Shown: positions 36,052 through 48,519, counted from the first letter of the stretch. The stretch: DNA of 64,000 nt from Thiocapsa roseopersicina (GCF_900106925.1 NZ_FNNZ01000015.1:62001-126000); one strand, 5' to 3'. Numbers and translations: made by a program. The notes: a model not told the origin generated them from the letters alone.

Positions 36052-36059
<8 letters not shown>
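35514..36059 (+). CDS. gmhB: D-glycero-beta-D-manno-heptose-1,7-bisphosphate 7-phosphatase
   Basis: 181 residues, HAD superfamily. The nucleophile motif is ILDRDGVIN (DxDG), followed by ATNQSGLARG, the zinc-binding cysteine cluster CPHGPDDGCGCRKPKPGML and the final motif FVGDSLGDIVAA. These features separate GmhB from other HAD phosphatases. It acts in making ADP-heptose for LPS inner core. Its last 8 bases overlap the start of plsC, suggesting coupling. Confidence 0.95.
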
Positions 36060-39305
<3,246 letters not shown>

Positions 39306-39384
39306 TCACGCCTTCGTGGAAGCAGGGTGCGCACCGCAGTCGGGTAGGTCGACGCCGGGGCAAGGTTGCCCCTAAACATGACCC

Positions 39385-39390
39385 ATTATA
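39385..39390 (-). promoter_or_regulatory. Possible -10 element for gyrB
   Basis: Perfect TATAAT on the minus strand in the 226-base recF-gyrB gap, about 155 bases before the gyrB ATG. No good -35 is present at 16-18 bases. Confidence 0.35.
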
Positions 39391-39456
39391 CGGGAACCGG
39401 GGCCGAAGCGCTTCAGGGGCGGGAGGGTAGGCTATGGGGCCTGACGGCCGCTGCCG

Positions 39457-40593
39457 TCAAGCCGAGGACCAGGGCGGCGGTGGAAGCCCGACGAGTGCAG
39501 GAGAGGTCAGCGTGCCACGTTCCACGTGGAACATCGTGGCTGCGCCGGCGGACACTTCGGCGATGCCGCCGGATTCGGAGCTCAACCGAGCGATGAGCAT
39601 CTGTGCGTCCGAATCTCCAAACAACCGCCATAGACGTTCGGCGGTGCTCGCGTCGAGCTCGGCATCGATGTCGTCGAGGAGCCATAGCGACGGAGCCAAC
39701 CCCTTCCCAAGGTGGACCCGTTCCGCGGCGAGTTGAAGGAGGCACACGGCCACCTTTGCCTGGCCGCGCGATAGTCTCAAAGGAGAGCCATCGCGGCCGA
39801 TCTTGATATCGGCTCGGTGTGCGCCCGCGAGCGTTTGACCGCGCAGAATCTCCGCGCTCTGCCCCCGTTTTAGGGAAGCCGACAAATCGCCATCCTTCGG
39901 CCAGCCGCGCTCGAAGAAAAGGTCGGAACCGTGGAGGAACGGAAAGGCGTCCGCGTAGGATCGAAACTCACTCCGCCAGAGTTCCACGAAGTCCATGCGC
40001 TTCGCGGTCATTTGGTCGGAAAGGTCAACGAATGCCGGATCCCAGAACGATGCGCGGGAACCGCCTTGCCGAAGCGCCGCGTTCCGCTGAGCAAGGACGC
40101 GCCGGAGTTCGGCCCTTAGCCGACCAAGCTGATGTTCCACGTGGAACACATTCCAGTCCAAAAGTCCGCGTCTGAGCGTGGGCTCCCCCTCCAAAAGAGC
40201 CTGAGGATTCTCTCCGACAAGTTTGACCCGCAGAGGGCTGTCACTCGGCGGGAGCGACCCCATCACGACACTGTTGTATCTTCTCAGACTCCCCCGACCG
40301 CTTCGTTCGAAGACCAGCATCGATTCGTTCGAGGAATCCGCCTCCCGAAACCGCCCTTCGATCAGGGTGCGGCACTCACCGTCGCTCGTCAGGGATCCCG
40401 CCTTGCGCCCCCGAAAGCTCCTGCCTCGGGCCAAAAGATAAACCGCCTCCAGAAGCGTTGTCTTCCCGGCTCCATTAGCGCCACTCATCAGGATCCGAGG
40501 CGACTGCTCCCGAAGATCAAGATACACGCTCCGAAGGTTTCTTAGATTCCTGATCCGAAGCGTCAAAAGCCGAGAACCATTTAAACCGTCCAT
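39457..40593 (-). CDS. recF: DNA replication and repair protein RecF
   Basis: 378 residues. ABC-type SMC-like ATPase acting in recombinational repair at gaps. Walker A is MSGANGAGKTTLLEA (about residues 37-51); the signature LSRGQAKV and Walker B LWLLDDIDAELDA are present, followed by AQMLIARL near the C-terminus. It begins 12 bases after the dnaN stop. The C-terminal 20 residues are divergent. Confidence 0.95.
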   Translation of the reverse strand: MDGLNGSRLLTLRIRNLRNLRSVYLDLREQSPRILMSGANGAGKTTLLEAVYLLARGRSFRGRKAGSLTSDGECRTLIEGRFREADSSNESMLVFERSGRGSLRRYNSVVMGSLPPSDSPLRVKLVGENPQALLEGEPTLRRGLLDWNVFHVEHQLGRLRAELRRVLAQRNAALRQGGSRASFWDPAFVDLSDQMTAKRMDFVELWRSEFRSYADAFPFLHGSDLFFERGWPKDGDLSASLKRGQSAEILRGQTLAGAHRADIKIGRDGSPLRLSRGQAKVAVCLLQLAAERVHLGKGLAPSLWLLDDIDAELDASTAERLWRLFGDSDAQMLIARLSSESGGIAEVSAGAATMFHVERGTLTSPALVGLPPPPWSSA

Positions 40594-40605
40594 CGGCTCG
40601 GAGAA

Positions 40606-41706
40606 TCACAACCGCATGGGCATGACGACATAGGTTTCGTCCTCGGCGCCGACACCGCGCCAAACCGAGCTACTCCCTGCATCGCTGAACCGGACCTCGA
40701 TCTCCGTACCCTCGACCGCACCTAAGACGTCGGACAAATAGGCGACATTAAAGCCGATCGCGACGGATTCGCCACTGTAGTCGAGCTCGATCTCCTCCTC
40801 CGCCTCCTCCTGCTCGGGATTGTGAGCCTGCAGCCGCAAGACGCCCTCCTCAAATGCCAACCGAACACCACGGTACTTCTCGTTCGACAGAATCGACGTC
40901 CGTGCCAACGCACGCTTAAGGGCATCATTGCTGACCCTGGCGACCTTCTCGAGCTCGCGCGGGATGACCCGCTCGTATTCCGGGTAACGCCCGTCGACGA
41001 GTTTCGAGGTCATCACCATGCCCCCGACCGCAAGCCGAATGCTCCTCGGGCCGACCGACACCGAGACCTCCTCGTCGGTGGATGACAATTGCCGCCGAAG
41101 TTCCAGGATCGTCTTGCTCGGCACGATGACCTGCACTCGCTCCGGCACATCCAAATCCAAGCTCCGATGAAACTTGGCCAATCGATGTCCGTCCGTGCCG
41201 ACCGCCGTAATCCCGGAGCGCTCCCACTCGAGCAGTAGACCGTTCAGGTAGTAACGCACGTCCTGTTGCGCCATCGCGAACGATGTCTTGTCGAGAATCT
41301 GACGCAGGATGCCTTCGGGAACCTTCACCTCCACACCCTCGATGTCGGCGTCCATCAGCGGGAAGTCCGCAGCCGGCAGCACCCCGAGCGTGAACCGACC
41401 ACGTCCCGCGGTCACGACACAACGCTCGTTGTTCAGCCGAAACCGGATTTCCGTCCCTTCCGTCAGGTTTCGGCAAATATCCATCAGCTTTCTGGCGGGC
41501 AGCGTGGTCTCCCCCTCACCGGGCACCGAAGCGCTGCAGCTCGTCCTCACCTCTACCTCAAGATCCGTTCCGCAAATATCGAGGCGGTCTTCCCGCGCGG
41601 ACAACAACAGATTCCCGAGGATCGGGAGCGTTTGACGTCGTTCCACCACACCGACGACTTTACTGAGTACAGGCAACAACCGTTCACGGTTGACGACGAG
41701 CTCCAT
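40606..41706 (-). CDS. dnaN: DNA polymerase III sliding clamp (beta subunit)
   Basis: 366 residues, the normal size. N-terminus MELVVNRERLLPVLSKVVGVVERRQTLPILGNLLL and C-terminus ETYVVMPMRL (the peptide-binding groove end, MPMRL) are canonical. Three clamp domains can be traced. Lies between dnaA and recF with a 191-base gap to dnaA that contains the proposed origin. Confidence 0.98.
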   Translation of the reverse strand: MELVVNRERLLPVLSKVVGVVERRQTLPILGNLLLSAREDRLDICGTDLEVEVRTSCSASVPGEGETTLPARKLMDICRNLTEGTEIRFRLNNERCVVTAGRGRFTLGVLPAADFPLMDADIEGVEVKVPEGILRQILDKTSFAMAQQDVRYYLNGLLLEWERSGITAVGTDGHRLAKFHRSLDLDVPERVQVIVPSKTILELRRQLSSTDEEVSVSVGPRSIRLAVGGMVMTSKLVDGRYPEYERVIPRELEKVARVSNDALKRALARTSILSNEKYRGVRLAFEEGVLRLQAHNPEQEEAEEEIELDYSGESVAIGFNVAYLSDVLGAVEGTEIEVRFSDAGSSSVWRGVGAEDETYVVMPMRL

Positions 41707-41897
41707 CGTGATCTCCTAAATCTTAAGTAATTTAAAAAACCTGTAGTAATAAGGGCTGTGCATGAGTGCAGCAGCGTCCACAACTGACGGTGGATCAACC
41801 ACATCGCCCCAATCGACCGAAGGCACAACCTCTGGGCAGCTTGTGCATAAGTTTCGACTCAAACCGCCTTCGATTTCTGTCAACATCCTATCCACAG
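41707..41897. other. oriC: Candidate chromosomal replication origin (oriC) in the dnaA-dnaN gap
   Basis: The 191-base gap has an AT-rich stretch (41718-41741). It is followed by TAG TAA TAA (41744-41752, DnaA-trio-like), a GGGC clamp (41753-41756) and DnaA-box-like TGTGCATGA (41757-41765, one mismatch to the reverse of TTATNCACA). A perfect box TGTGCATAA lies at 41842-41850 (TTATGCACA on the minus strand) and CTATCCACA (one mismatch) at 41888-41896. This order is what the basal unwinding model predicts. No GATC-rich pattern like E. coli oriC is seen. Confidence 0.6.
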
Positions 41898-43238
41898 CTA
41901 TGAGGTCAGAGTTCTCAACAGGTTTTTGTAGTCTTCTTCGATCGATGCGTCGCTGTCGCGAAGGTTCTTGATGGTCCGGGTCGCATGCAGGACGGTGGTA
42001 TGGTCACGTCCTCCGAAAGCCCGTCCGATCTCGGGAAGACTGTGCTTTGTCAGCTCCTTCGCAAGCGCCATGGCGACCTGACGTGGGCGAGCGATCGAGC
42101 GACTGCGTTTCGCCGAGATCATGTCGGAGGTTCTGAGCTTGTAGTACTCGGCGACGATTTTTTGGATGTTCTCGATACTGACCTGTTTGTCTTGTGCGGC
42201 CAGCATGTCTCGAAGTGCATGTTTCGCCAGCTCCATGCTGATGGGTTTGCCGGTGAACTGAGCGTTTGCGACCAGTCGCCGAAGGGCTCCTTCGAGCTCG
42301 CGGATGTTCGAGCGAATTCGGCGCCCGACGAAAAAGGCGACATCCTCCGGGAGATCCACACCCCAAAGGCTCGCTTTGCTGTGCAGAATCGCGACACTGG
42401 TTTCGAGGTCCGGCGGCTCGATGGAGACCGTCAGTCCCCAACCGAAACGGGATTTGAGCCGCTCTTCAAGGCCCACCACCTCCTTCGGAAAACGGTCGCT
42501 GGAAAGGACGATCTGTTGGCGCGACTCGAACAGCGCGTTGAAGGTGTGAAAAAACTCCTCCTGCGAACGCTCCTTTCCCGCAAAGAACTGAACATCGTCG
42601 ATCAGCAAAGCGTTCACCGAGCGATAGGTCTTCTTGAACTCGTCGATCCGGTTGTGCTGCAGCGCCTTGATCATCTCCGCCACGAACCGCTCCGAGTGCA
42701 GATAGACGACTCGAGCGTTCGGGTTGGTCGCGAGGACGATATTGCCGACGGCATGCATCAGATGCGTTTTGCCGAGGCCCACGCCGCCGTAGATGAAGAG
42801 CGGGTTATATGCGGTGCCTGGGTTCTGCCCGATCTGGATCGATGCCGCCCGGGCGAGCTGATTCGATTTACCCTCGACGAAGCTGTCGAACGTGAAATCT
42901 GCGTTCAAGTTGGCACTCGCCCGTCGGGCGGCAAGCTCGCCATCCGCATCGACGGGAGCTGCGCTGGTGATTTGTGCCGCCGTACCACTCGACTTGGAGT
43001 CCAAACCGCCGACCTCGAAGCTTAGCCGCCCGATGGCCCCGTCGCTGTAGGCTCGGCACAGGTCGAGCAGTCGCCCCTCGTAATGCTGGCGCGTCCAATC
43101 CAGGACGAACCGGTTCGGCGCGAACAACCGCAACCGACCCTCGTCGACCCGCGCCTGCAACGGGAGAATCCAGGTATTGAACTCAGCCGAGGTCAACTCT
43201 CCTTTCAATTGTCTGACACACTGCTCCCATACTCCCAC
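41898..43238 (-). CDS. dnaA: Chromosomal replication initiator DnaA
   Basis: 446 residues from the GTG at 43238, which has GGGAG seven bases upstream and yields [20 protein letters not shown], a standard domain I. The open frame continues to 43430 without DnaA-like sequence. Domain III has Walker [17 protein letters not shown], Walker [10 protein letters not shown] and sensor regions; domain IV has the DNA-binding signature [19 protein letters not shown]. The divergent rpmH operon lies upstream and one perfect DnaA box stands between them, suggesting autoregulation. Confidence 0.97.
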   Translation of the reverse strand: MGVWEQCVRQLKGELTSAEFNTWILPLQARVDEGRLRLFAPNRFVLDWTRQHYEGRLLDLCRAYSDGAIGRLSFEVGGLDSKSSGTAAQITSAAPVDADGELAARRASANLNADFTFDSFVEGKSNQLARAASIQIGQNPGTAYNPLFIYGGVGLGKTHLMHAVGNIVLATNPNARVVYLHSERFVAEMIKALQHNRIDEFKKTYRSVNALLIDDVQFFAGKERSQEEFFHTFNALFESRQQIVLSSDRFPKEVVGLEERLKSRFGWGLTVSIEPPDLETSVAILHSKASLWGVDLPEDVAFFVGRRIRSNIRELEGALRRLVANAQFTGKPISMELAKHALRDMLAAQDKQVSIENIQKIVAEYYKLRTSDMISAKRSRSIARPRQVAMALAKELTKHSLPEIGRAFGGRDHTTVLHATRTIKNLRDSDASIEEDYKNLLRTLTS

Positions 43239-43387
43239 GGTGGACTCCCAAAAACCCGCTTGTTGTTGTCGAGCAAGACCGTAGATCGCTCCGACGGTCC
43301 TGATGGCTCCGATAATCGGTCGGGAGGTTTCCCTCGCTGGCCTCTCGTCGGTCCGGTGTCGCGGCAGTCTAGCCTCCCGGACGAGAC

Positions 43388-43396
43388 TTATCCACA
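43388..43396 (+). promoter_or_regulatory. DnaA box in the dnaA-rpmH intergenic region
   Basis: TTATCCACA, a perfect consensus box, lies 150 bases upstream of the dnaA start and 34 bases before the rpmH -35. A single box here is more likely an autoregulatory site for dnaA than an origin. Confidence 0.7.
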
Positions 43397-43429
43397 ACCG
43401 GCGGCTCCAAGCCCCGAACCCTATCGGCA

Positions 43430-43458
43430 TTGACTTTCGAGCGGAAATTGCTTATGTT
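43430..43458 (+). promoter_or_regulatory. Sigma-70 promoter of rpmH
   Basis: -35 TTGACT (43430-43435), spacer 17, -10 TATGTT (43453-43458); predicted transcription start near 43465, about 57 bases before the rpmH ATG. Confidence 0.65.
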
Positions 43459-43521
43459 TCCGCGCCTTTTAAGGCGGGGCTCAGTCGAGTCCCGGACGAC
43501 GAGATTTCCGGAGCACCGAGC

Positions 43522-43656
43522 ATGAAACGCACCTTCCAACCCAGCCGCATCAAGCGCGCGCGGACCCATGGTTTTCGCGCTCGCAGCGCGACCAAGAATG
43601 GCCGAAAGGTCCTCAATGCCCGCCGCGCCAAGGGTCGCGTGCGCCTGATCCCCTGA
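43522..43656 (+). CDS. rpmH: 50S ribosomal protein L34
   Basis: 44 residues, [20 protein letters not shown] at the start and [14 protein letters not shown] near the end, identical in pattern to bacterial L34. ATG 43522 has GGAG eight bases upstream. First gene of the rpmH-rnpA-yidD-yidC-mnmE series and divergent from dnaA. Its stop codon overlaps a CTG that appears to be the start of rnpA. The reading frame of rnpA also stays open through the whole of rpmH. Confidence 0.97.
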   Translation: MKRTFQPSRIKRARTHGFRARSATKNGRKVLNARRAKGRVRLIP

Positions 43657-44051
43657 ACCTCGCGAAGGATCGCGCCGAGCCGCCCGCGGAGCCGGATCAG
43701 ACCTTTCCGCGGACCTGTCGACTCACCCTTTCTCGACAGTTTCGTGACGTCTTTGCCGAACCGCGGCGACACGGCGGCGCCGGTTTACTCGTGTTGTACC
43801 GCGAGAACCGATCGGGGCATCCACGACTCGGGCTCGCGATCGCGAAGAAGTGCGCGCGTCGCGCTGTCGACCGAACCCGCTTGAAACGGATCGTTCGCGA
43901 AAGCTTCCGGCTCAATCGTTCGCGCCTCGGCGGATGGGATATCGTTGTGCTGTGCGCATCCGGCGCACCGGCTATGCCGAATCAGCGCCTGTTCGCCACC
44001 CTCGCCCGCGCCTGGGATACCATCGAGAAACAACCATGCGTCGAATCTTGA
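43653..44051 (+). CDS. rnpA: Ribonuclease P protein component, with a probable CTG start
   Basis: The protein part of RNase P, which matures tRNA 5' ends. The conserved N-terminal part [17 protein letters not shown] starts near codon 19, and the core [20 protein letters not shown] follows. The first ATG/GTG/TTG in frame is GTG 43791, which would delete that N-terminal region. Upstream the frame is open to 43473 with no ATG, GTG or TTG; CTG at 43653 overlaps the rpmH stop (CTGA) and gives 132 residues, about the usual length. The RNR motif reads RTR ([14 protein letters not shown]), a substitution at its central residue. The stop lies inside yidD. Confidence 0.85.
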   Translation: MNLAKDRAEPPAEPDQTFPRTCRLTLSRQFRDVFAEPRRHGGAGLLVLYRENRSGHPRLGLAIAKKCARRAVDRTRLKRIVRESFRLNRSRLGGWDIVVLCASGAPAMPNQRLFATLARAWDTIEKQPCVES

Positions 44052-44272
44052 TCGCCCTGATCCGCGCCTATCAGTACGGCATCAGTCCGCTCCTCGGGCC
44101 ACATTGCCGTTTCCATCCCTCCTGCTCGCATTACGCCGTCGAGGCAATCGAGCGCCACGGACTTCTGCACGGCGGCTATCTGGCGATTCGCCGGGTTTCG
44201 CGCTGTCACCCCTGGCACGAAGGTGGCTTCGATCCAGTTCCAACCGAAAGGCAGACCTGCTCTCATGGATAA
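44036..44272 (+). CDS. yidD: Membrane protein insertion efficiency factor YidD
   Basis: 78 residues. Amphipathic start [21 protein letters not shown], then the family core [19 protein letters not shown] and [25 protein letters not shown]. YidD helps YidC-dependent membrane insertion. ATG 44036 lies 16 bases inside rnpA; the end overlaps the start of yidC by 8 bases, so three genes are interlocked. Confidence 0.95.
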   Translation: MRRILIALIRAYQYGISPLLGPHCRFHPSCSHYAVEAIERHGLLHGGYLAIRRVSRCHPWHEGGFDPVPTERQTCSHG

Positions 44273-45956
44273 CCAGCGTTTAATCCTGTTTTTCGCCCTG
44301 GCCGCCGTGGTGTTTCTCATCTACTCGGCCTGGATGGAAGACTACGGGCGCCCGGTTCAGCCGCAGGTGGCGCAGGAGCGCGGTCTGACGGTCGACGCAC
44401 CCTCCTCCGCCGCCTCTTCCTCCGCGGCGCCGGATGTCCCTCAGGTTGCGACGACCCCGGATGCCGTCACGGCAGGGATGTCTGCCGCCGAAGCGCCGAC
44501 ATTACCCGCGCAGACCCCGATACGGATCGAGACCGACGTCTTCCATATCGAGATCTCCCCGCGCGGCGGCACCATTTCCGCGGCGTGGCTGTTGGAATAT
44601 TCGACCCTCGCCGAGCGTCCGGACGATCCATTCCAGTTGCTCAAGCCCGTCCCTCCGAACATGTTTGTTGCCCAGTCCGGGCTGCTGGGCGAAGACGCTT
44701 CATCGCTGCCGACGCACGAGGCAATCTTCGCGGCTTCTCAGTCACTCTATCGGCTCGGTCCGGACGACAACACACTCGATGTCGATCTGGTCTGGGTCGG
44801 CGACACCGGCATCGAGGTCCGCAAACGCTATAGCTTCGTGCGCGGCAGTTATGTCGTGCGCACGAGCCAGTCGGTCACCAATACGACCGACTCGCCTCTC
44901 GTTGCGCGCCAGTACAACCAGCTGCAGCGCACCGATCTCATCGATCCGAACGAGTCCCGCTTCGTTCACACCTATACCGGTGCCGTCTATTACAGCCCCG
45001 AGGACAAGTATAAGAAGGTGTCGTTCGACGACATGCGCAAAGGCAAGCTGGACCGCAGCGTTGCCGATGGCTGGATCGCGATGATGCAGCATTACTTTCT
45101 GGCGGCTTGGATCCCGCCGGCGGGCGTGCTCGAGACCTTTTATACGAACGTCCTCGCCGACTCGCGTTACATCATCGGCAAATACTCGCCCGCGGTCAGC
45201 ATTGCCCCCGGCGGAACCCACGTCTTCGAGAACGAGCTCTTCGTGGGTCCGAAGCTCCAAGACAAACTGGCAAGCGTGGCCCCCGGGCTGGAGCTAGCGG
45301 TCGACTACGGGTGGCTCACCGTCATCGCACAGCCGATCTTCTGGGTGCTCAGCAAGATCTACTGGGTTGTCGGAAACTGGGGTTGGTCGATTATTTTCCT
45401 GACCATTCTGATCAAGCTGGCCTTCTACAAGCTCTCCGAGACCAGCTACAAGTCGATGGCCAATATGCGGCAGCTCGCGCCTCGACTTCAGGCCTTGAAG
45501 GATCGCTACGGCGACGACAAGCAACGCCTGAATCAGGCGATGATGGAGATGTACAAGACCGAAAAGATCAACCCGCTCGGCGGCTGTCTGCCGATCCTGG
45601 TTCAGATCCCGGTCTTCATCGCACTCTATTGGGTGTTGCTCGAGAGCGTGGAGCTACGCAATGCCCCATTCGTCCTCTGGCTCGACAACCTCTCGGCCCC
45701 GGACCCCTACTTCATCCTGCCGCTGATCATGGGTGTTTCCATGTTTGTGCAGATGAAGCTGAATCCGCCGCCGCCGGATCCGATGCAGGCGAAGATCATG
45801 ATGGCCTTGCCGTTCGTCTTCACGGTCTTCTTCGCCTTTTTCCCGTCGGGTCTGGTGCTTTACTGGACCGTCAACAACCTCCTGTCCATCGCGCAGCAAT
45901 GGCATATCACCCGCACGATCGAGAAGCAGGCGGCCGCGGCCAAACGGAAGAAGTAG
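44265..45956 (+). CDS. yidC: Membrane protein insertase YidC
   Basis: 563 residues. N-terminal anchor ([18 protein letters not shown]), a large periplasmic domain (about 80-340) and the five-helix insertase core ([33 protein letters not shown], ... [34 protein letters not shown], ... [20 protein letters not shown]). The positively charged groove region and the basic tail KRKK are present. Works alone and with SecYEG. ATG 44265 is chosen because [13 protein letters not shown] is the family start. Confidence 0.97.
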   Translation: MDNQRLILFFALAAVVFLIYSAWMEDYGRPVQPQVAQERGLTVDAPSSAASSSAAPDVPQVATTPDAVTAGMSAAEAPTLPAQTPIRIETDVFHIEISPRGGTISAAWLLEYSTLAERPDDPFQLLKPVPPNMFVAQSGLLGEDASSLPTHEAIFAASQSLYRLGPDDNTLDVDLVWVGDTGIEVRKRYSFVRGSYVVRTSQSVTNTTDSPLVARQYNQLQRTDLIDPNESRFVHTYTGAVYYSPEDKYKKVSFDDMRKGKLDRSVADGWIAMMQHYFLAAWIPPAGVLETFYTNVLADSRYIIGKYSPAVSIAPGGTHVFENELFVGPKLQDKLASVAPGLELAVDYGWLTVIAQPIFWVLSKIYWVVGNWGWSIIFLTILIKLAFYKLSETSYKSMANMRQLAPRLQALKDRYGDDKQRLNQAMMEMYKTEKINPLGGCLPILVQIPVFIALYWVLLESVELRNAPFVLWLDNLSAPDPYFILPLIMGVSMFVQMKLNPPPPDPMQAKIMMALPFVFTVFFAFFPSGLVLYWTVNNLLSIAQQWHITRTIEKQAAAAKRKK

Positions 45957-45975
45957 ACCGAATTGGTCGAGCGCG

Positions 45976-47313
45976 ATGGCGACCGACACCATCGCAGCCG
46001 TAGCCACCCCGCCCGGATTCGGCGGGGTGGGCATCGTGCGAGTGAGCGGAAGCGGTGTTCCCCAAATTGCTGCAGGCTTGCTTGGCCGGCTTCCTGCTGT
46101 GCGATCCGCCACCTTTGCCACCTTCCGCGACGGCTCGGGCGGATTCATCGACCAAGGCATCGTCCTTTACTTTCCCGCCCCTGCATCCTTCACGGGCGAG
46201 CATGTCCTCGAGCTTCAGGGCCACGGCGGCCCGGTCGTGTTGGACCTCCTCGTCCAGCGCTGCCTCGAGCTCGGTGCCCGCCCTGCCCGCCCCGGCGAGT
46301 TCTCCGAACGCGCCTTTCTCAACGGCAAGATCGATCTCGCTCAGGCCGAGGCCATCGCCGATCTGATCGAGAGCTCGACCGCGCTCTCCGCCCGGCTCGC
46401 CGGACGCAGCCTGCAAGGCGTCTTCTCGCAAAAGATCGACAGCCTCATCGAGCGCCTCATCCGCATGCGGACATACATCGAGGCCACGCTCGACTTTCCC
46501 GACGAAGAGCTCGATCTCGCTGCGGATCTCGGCATCTCCGACGATCTCCGGAGCCTTATCGACCTCACGAGCGAGGTTATTGACGCCGCACGCCTGGGCC
46601 AGGTGATCCGGGATGGTCTCGCGGTCGTCATCGCGGGTCCACCGAACGCCGGAAAGTCAAGCTTACTCAATGCGTTATCAGGCCAGGATGCCGCCATCGT
46701 CACCCCGATCCCGGGCACCACGCGCGATCTGCTGAAGCTCGACATCCAGGTCGACGGTTTGCCCATTCGGATCGTCGATACCGCGGGGCTGCGTCACAGC
46801 GAAGACCTCGTGGAGCGCGAAGGCGTGCGGCGAGCGCGAGCGCAGATCGACCAAGCCGATCTCGTCCTCTGGGTCTACGACGCCGCCGAGGGCCCGGATC
46901 CGCTGACCCGCGAGAGCCTTCCGGAACGGGTTCCGGTCACCCGCGTCCGCAACAAGATCGACCTCTGCGGCATGTCACCCGGATCGAGCGAGGTGGAGAC
47001 GGGTACGGAGATCGCCCTCTCCGCCAAGACCGGAGATGGGCTCGACCTGCTGCGGTCGCACCTGAAGGCCCGAGCGGGCCTCGGGGGCCTGACCGAAGGG
47101 GCCTTTGTCGCGCGCCGGCGCCACCTCGACGCCCTGCACCGCGGCCACGGTCATTTACGATCGGCCCGAGACGCTCTTGCGCAGGCAGCAGGCCCAGAGC
47201 TTGTGGCCGAGGATTTACTTCACGCCCAGCACGCCTTCGGCGAGATCACCGGTCGTTTCACGTCCGAAGACTTGCTCGGGCGGATCTTCTCAAGCTTTTG
47301 TATCGGAAAGTAA
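45976..47313 (+). CDS. mnmE: tRNA modification GTPase MnmE
   Basis: 445 residues. Folate-binding N-terminal domain (DTIAAVATPPGFGGVGIVRVSG), helical domain and an inserted G domain: G1 GPPNAGKSSLLNAL, G2/G3 PGTTRDLL and DTAGLR, G4 NKID, G5 SAKTGDG. The C-terminal CIGK carries the cysteine typical of MnmE. With MnmG it makes cmnm5U at the tRNA wobble position. It closes the rpmH-yidC gene series; no clear terminator follows. Confidence 0.97.
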   Translation: MATDTIAAVATPPGFGGVGIVRVSGSGVPQIAAGLLGRLPAVRSATFATFRDGSGGFIDQGIVLYFPAPASFTGEHVLELQGHGGPVVLDLLVQRCLELGARPARPGEFSERAFLNGKIDLAQAEAIADLIESSTALSARLAGRSLQGVFSQKIDSLIERLIRMRTYIEATLDFPDEELDLAADLGISDDLRSLIDLTSEVIDAARLGQVIRDGLAVVIAGPPNAGKSSLLNALSGQDAAIVTPIPGTTRDLLKLDIQVDGLPIRIVDTAGLRHSEDLVEREGVRRARAQIDQADLVLWVYDAAEGPDPLTRESLPERVPVTRVRNKIDLCGMSPGSSEVETGTEIALSAKTGDGLDLLRSHLKARAGLGGLTEGAFVARRRHLDALHRGHGHLRSARDALAQAAGPELVAEDLLHAQHAFGEITGRFTSEDLLGRIFSSFCIGK

Positions 47314-47626
47314 CGCTTGCTAGCGTCAGATCCAGGCCCAGATGATCGGCTTCCCGGGCTGCTCACCCATCCTGCGAGTTAAACAACTTGTTTCTGAGGC
47401 GTTACGTAGCCAATGATTGTGTTCAGGGGAACGGGCAGGAGCCTCAGTCCCCTCCCGCCGGTGGATGGGGAGTCTGCTCGGCGGTTGTGTTGGAGGGCCC
47501 CTTGCAGGCTATGGCTGTGTTCAAGTCTCTACCTATACGCTACCGGCCTGCGGGTGCCGCGATCGAGAAAGATCATGGCCGCACTTTAAACTAGCTGAAC
47601 AGGGTCACCCATCGAGGAGCCGATTC
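47314..47626. other. Intergenic region, no convincing gene
   Basis: About 310 bases between mnmE and the antitoxin gene. A short hairpin CGCT-TGCT-AGCG stands just after the mnmE stop without a T tract. Two short frames exist (47388-47594 and the upstream part of 47417-47857), but neither resembles a protein I know. The antitoxin promoter should be here; I could not pick a clear one. Confidence 0.4.
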
Positions 47627-47857
47627 ATGAACATCGAGGCAGACGTCGCAGAAGACGGCAACGTGACGATACAAGTCCCGAAGCGATATCGCGGCAAGCG
47701 CATCCGCGTCAGCATTCAAGAAGCCGACGAGCAGGCAGCCTCTGCGCAATGGAGCAAACTGTCCGACGTCTTGGACGGACTCGATCAGCTCGGCACGCAT
47801 AGTCGCAGCCATCTTCAAATCATCGACGAGCTCAAAATGTTTCGCGAGGGATCATGA
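47627..47857 (+). CDS. Antitoxin of a PIN-domain toxin-antitoxin pair
   Basis: 76 residues. The N-terminal half is beta-rich (VAEDGNVTIQVPKRYRGKRIRVSI), as in small antitoxins whose first strands bind DNA as a dimer. The C-terminal half is helical and charged (WSKLSDVLDGLDQLG ... LQIIDELKMFREGS) and would wrap the toxin. ATG 47627 has GAGGAG eight bases upstream. The stop overlaps the toxin start by ATGA, a classic TA layout. I assign it by context; the exact family is uncertain. Confidence 0.75.
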   Translation: MNIEADVAEDGNVTIQVPKRYRGKRIRVSIQEADEQAASAQWSKLSDVLDGLDQLGTHSRSHLQIIDELKMFREGS

Positions 47858-48321
47858 AACTAGCTTACGTCGACGCCTGCGTCTGGATCAGTCTGGTCGA
47901 GGGGCTCACCACCTACCAACCCAAGATCCGCGCTGCATTGAAGAGTCTGGCCTTGGACAATTGGGTGCTCTGCACATCCGACGCAGTGCGATTGGAGGTC
48001 TTGATCGGTCCGTTGAGAAAGAAGCAAGCTCCCTTGGCGATGGCTTACCGTGCCATCCTGGAGACTACACCTGTCCTGAAAACACCCAAGTCGGTGTTCA
48101 CCGATGCCCTATCGATCGCGGAAAGCGAGCGCATCAAGGCGATGGATGCGGTGCATATCGCGATCGCAAATCACTATGGCTGCGGCAGGTTCGTCACGAC
48201 CGACCCGCACTTCATTTCGCTCTCGCTCTTGACACCGCTCTGGATCGATCTGGCGAACACGGATGTCTCCGAGGATTCCATCGATGGCGACGCTCGCGCA
48301 GACGATGCGCACGCGGGCTGA
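47854..48321 (+). CDS. PIN-domain ribonuclease toxin (VapC-like)
   Basis: 155 residues with the acidic residues of the PIN fold in order: Asp in YVDACVWI (residue 7), Glu in RLEVLIGP (about 48), Asp in KAMDAVHIAIA (about 95) and Asp in TTDPHF (about 113). VapC toxins cleave tRNA or rRNA and are held inactive by the partner encoded just upstream. The C-terminal 30 residues are acidic and low-complexity (DSIDGDARADDAHAG). This pair interrupts an otherwise housekeeping region between mnmE and sodB, which suggests acquisition. Confidence 0.82.
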   Translation: MKLAYVDACVWISLVEGLTTYQPKIRAALKSLALDNWVLCTSDAVRLEVLIGPLRKKQAPLAMAYRAILETTPVLKTPKSVFTDALSIAESERIKAMDAVHIAIANHYGCGRFVTTDPHFISLSLLTPLWIDLANTDVSEDSIDGDARADDAHAG

Positions 48322-48519
48322 TCAGGCAATCCGGGGTTATCCGAGCAGGTCGGCGACGGTCGCCGGCTTGTGGGTTTCCGTCGGATTGACCTCCGCGAAA
48401 AAGGTTGGGGACTAACGCAAGCCTATCAGGGATACGAGCAGGAGCGATTTACGCGCTTGCGAAGACGGAGGTAATGCCGCGATGCCGCGCGCTTGTTCAA
48501 AATCTGTTCAAAACGCACG

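Noticed and set aside
43239-43521. rpmH-dnaA gap as the origin of replication
   Set aside because: Only one perfect DnaA box and no AT-rich tract with trio repeats. The dnaA-dnaN gap fits better, though a bipartite origin cannot be excluded.
47388-47594. Small frame before the antitoxin gene
   Set aside because: No similarity to known proteins, no good ribosome-binding site, and cysteine/glycine-rich composition in one frame looks like chance.
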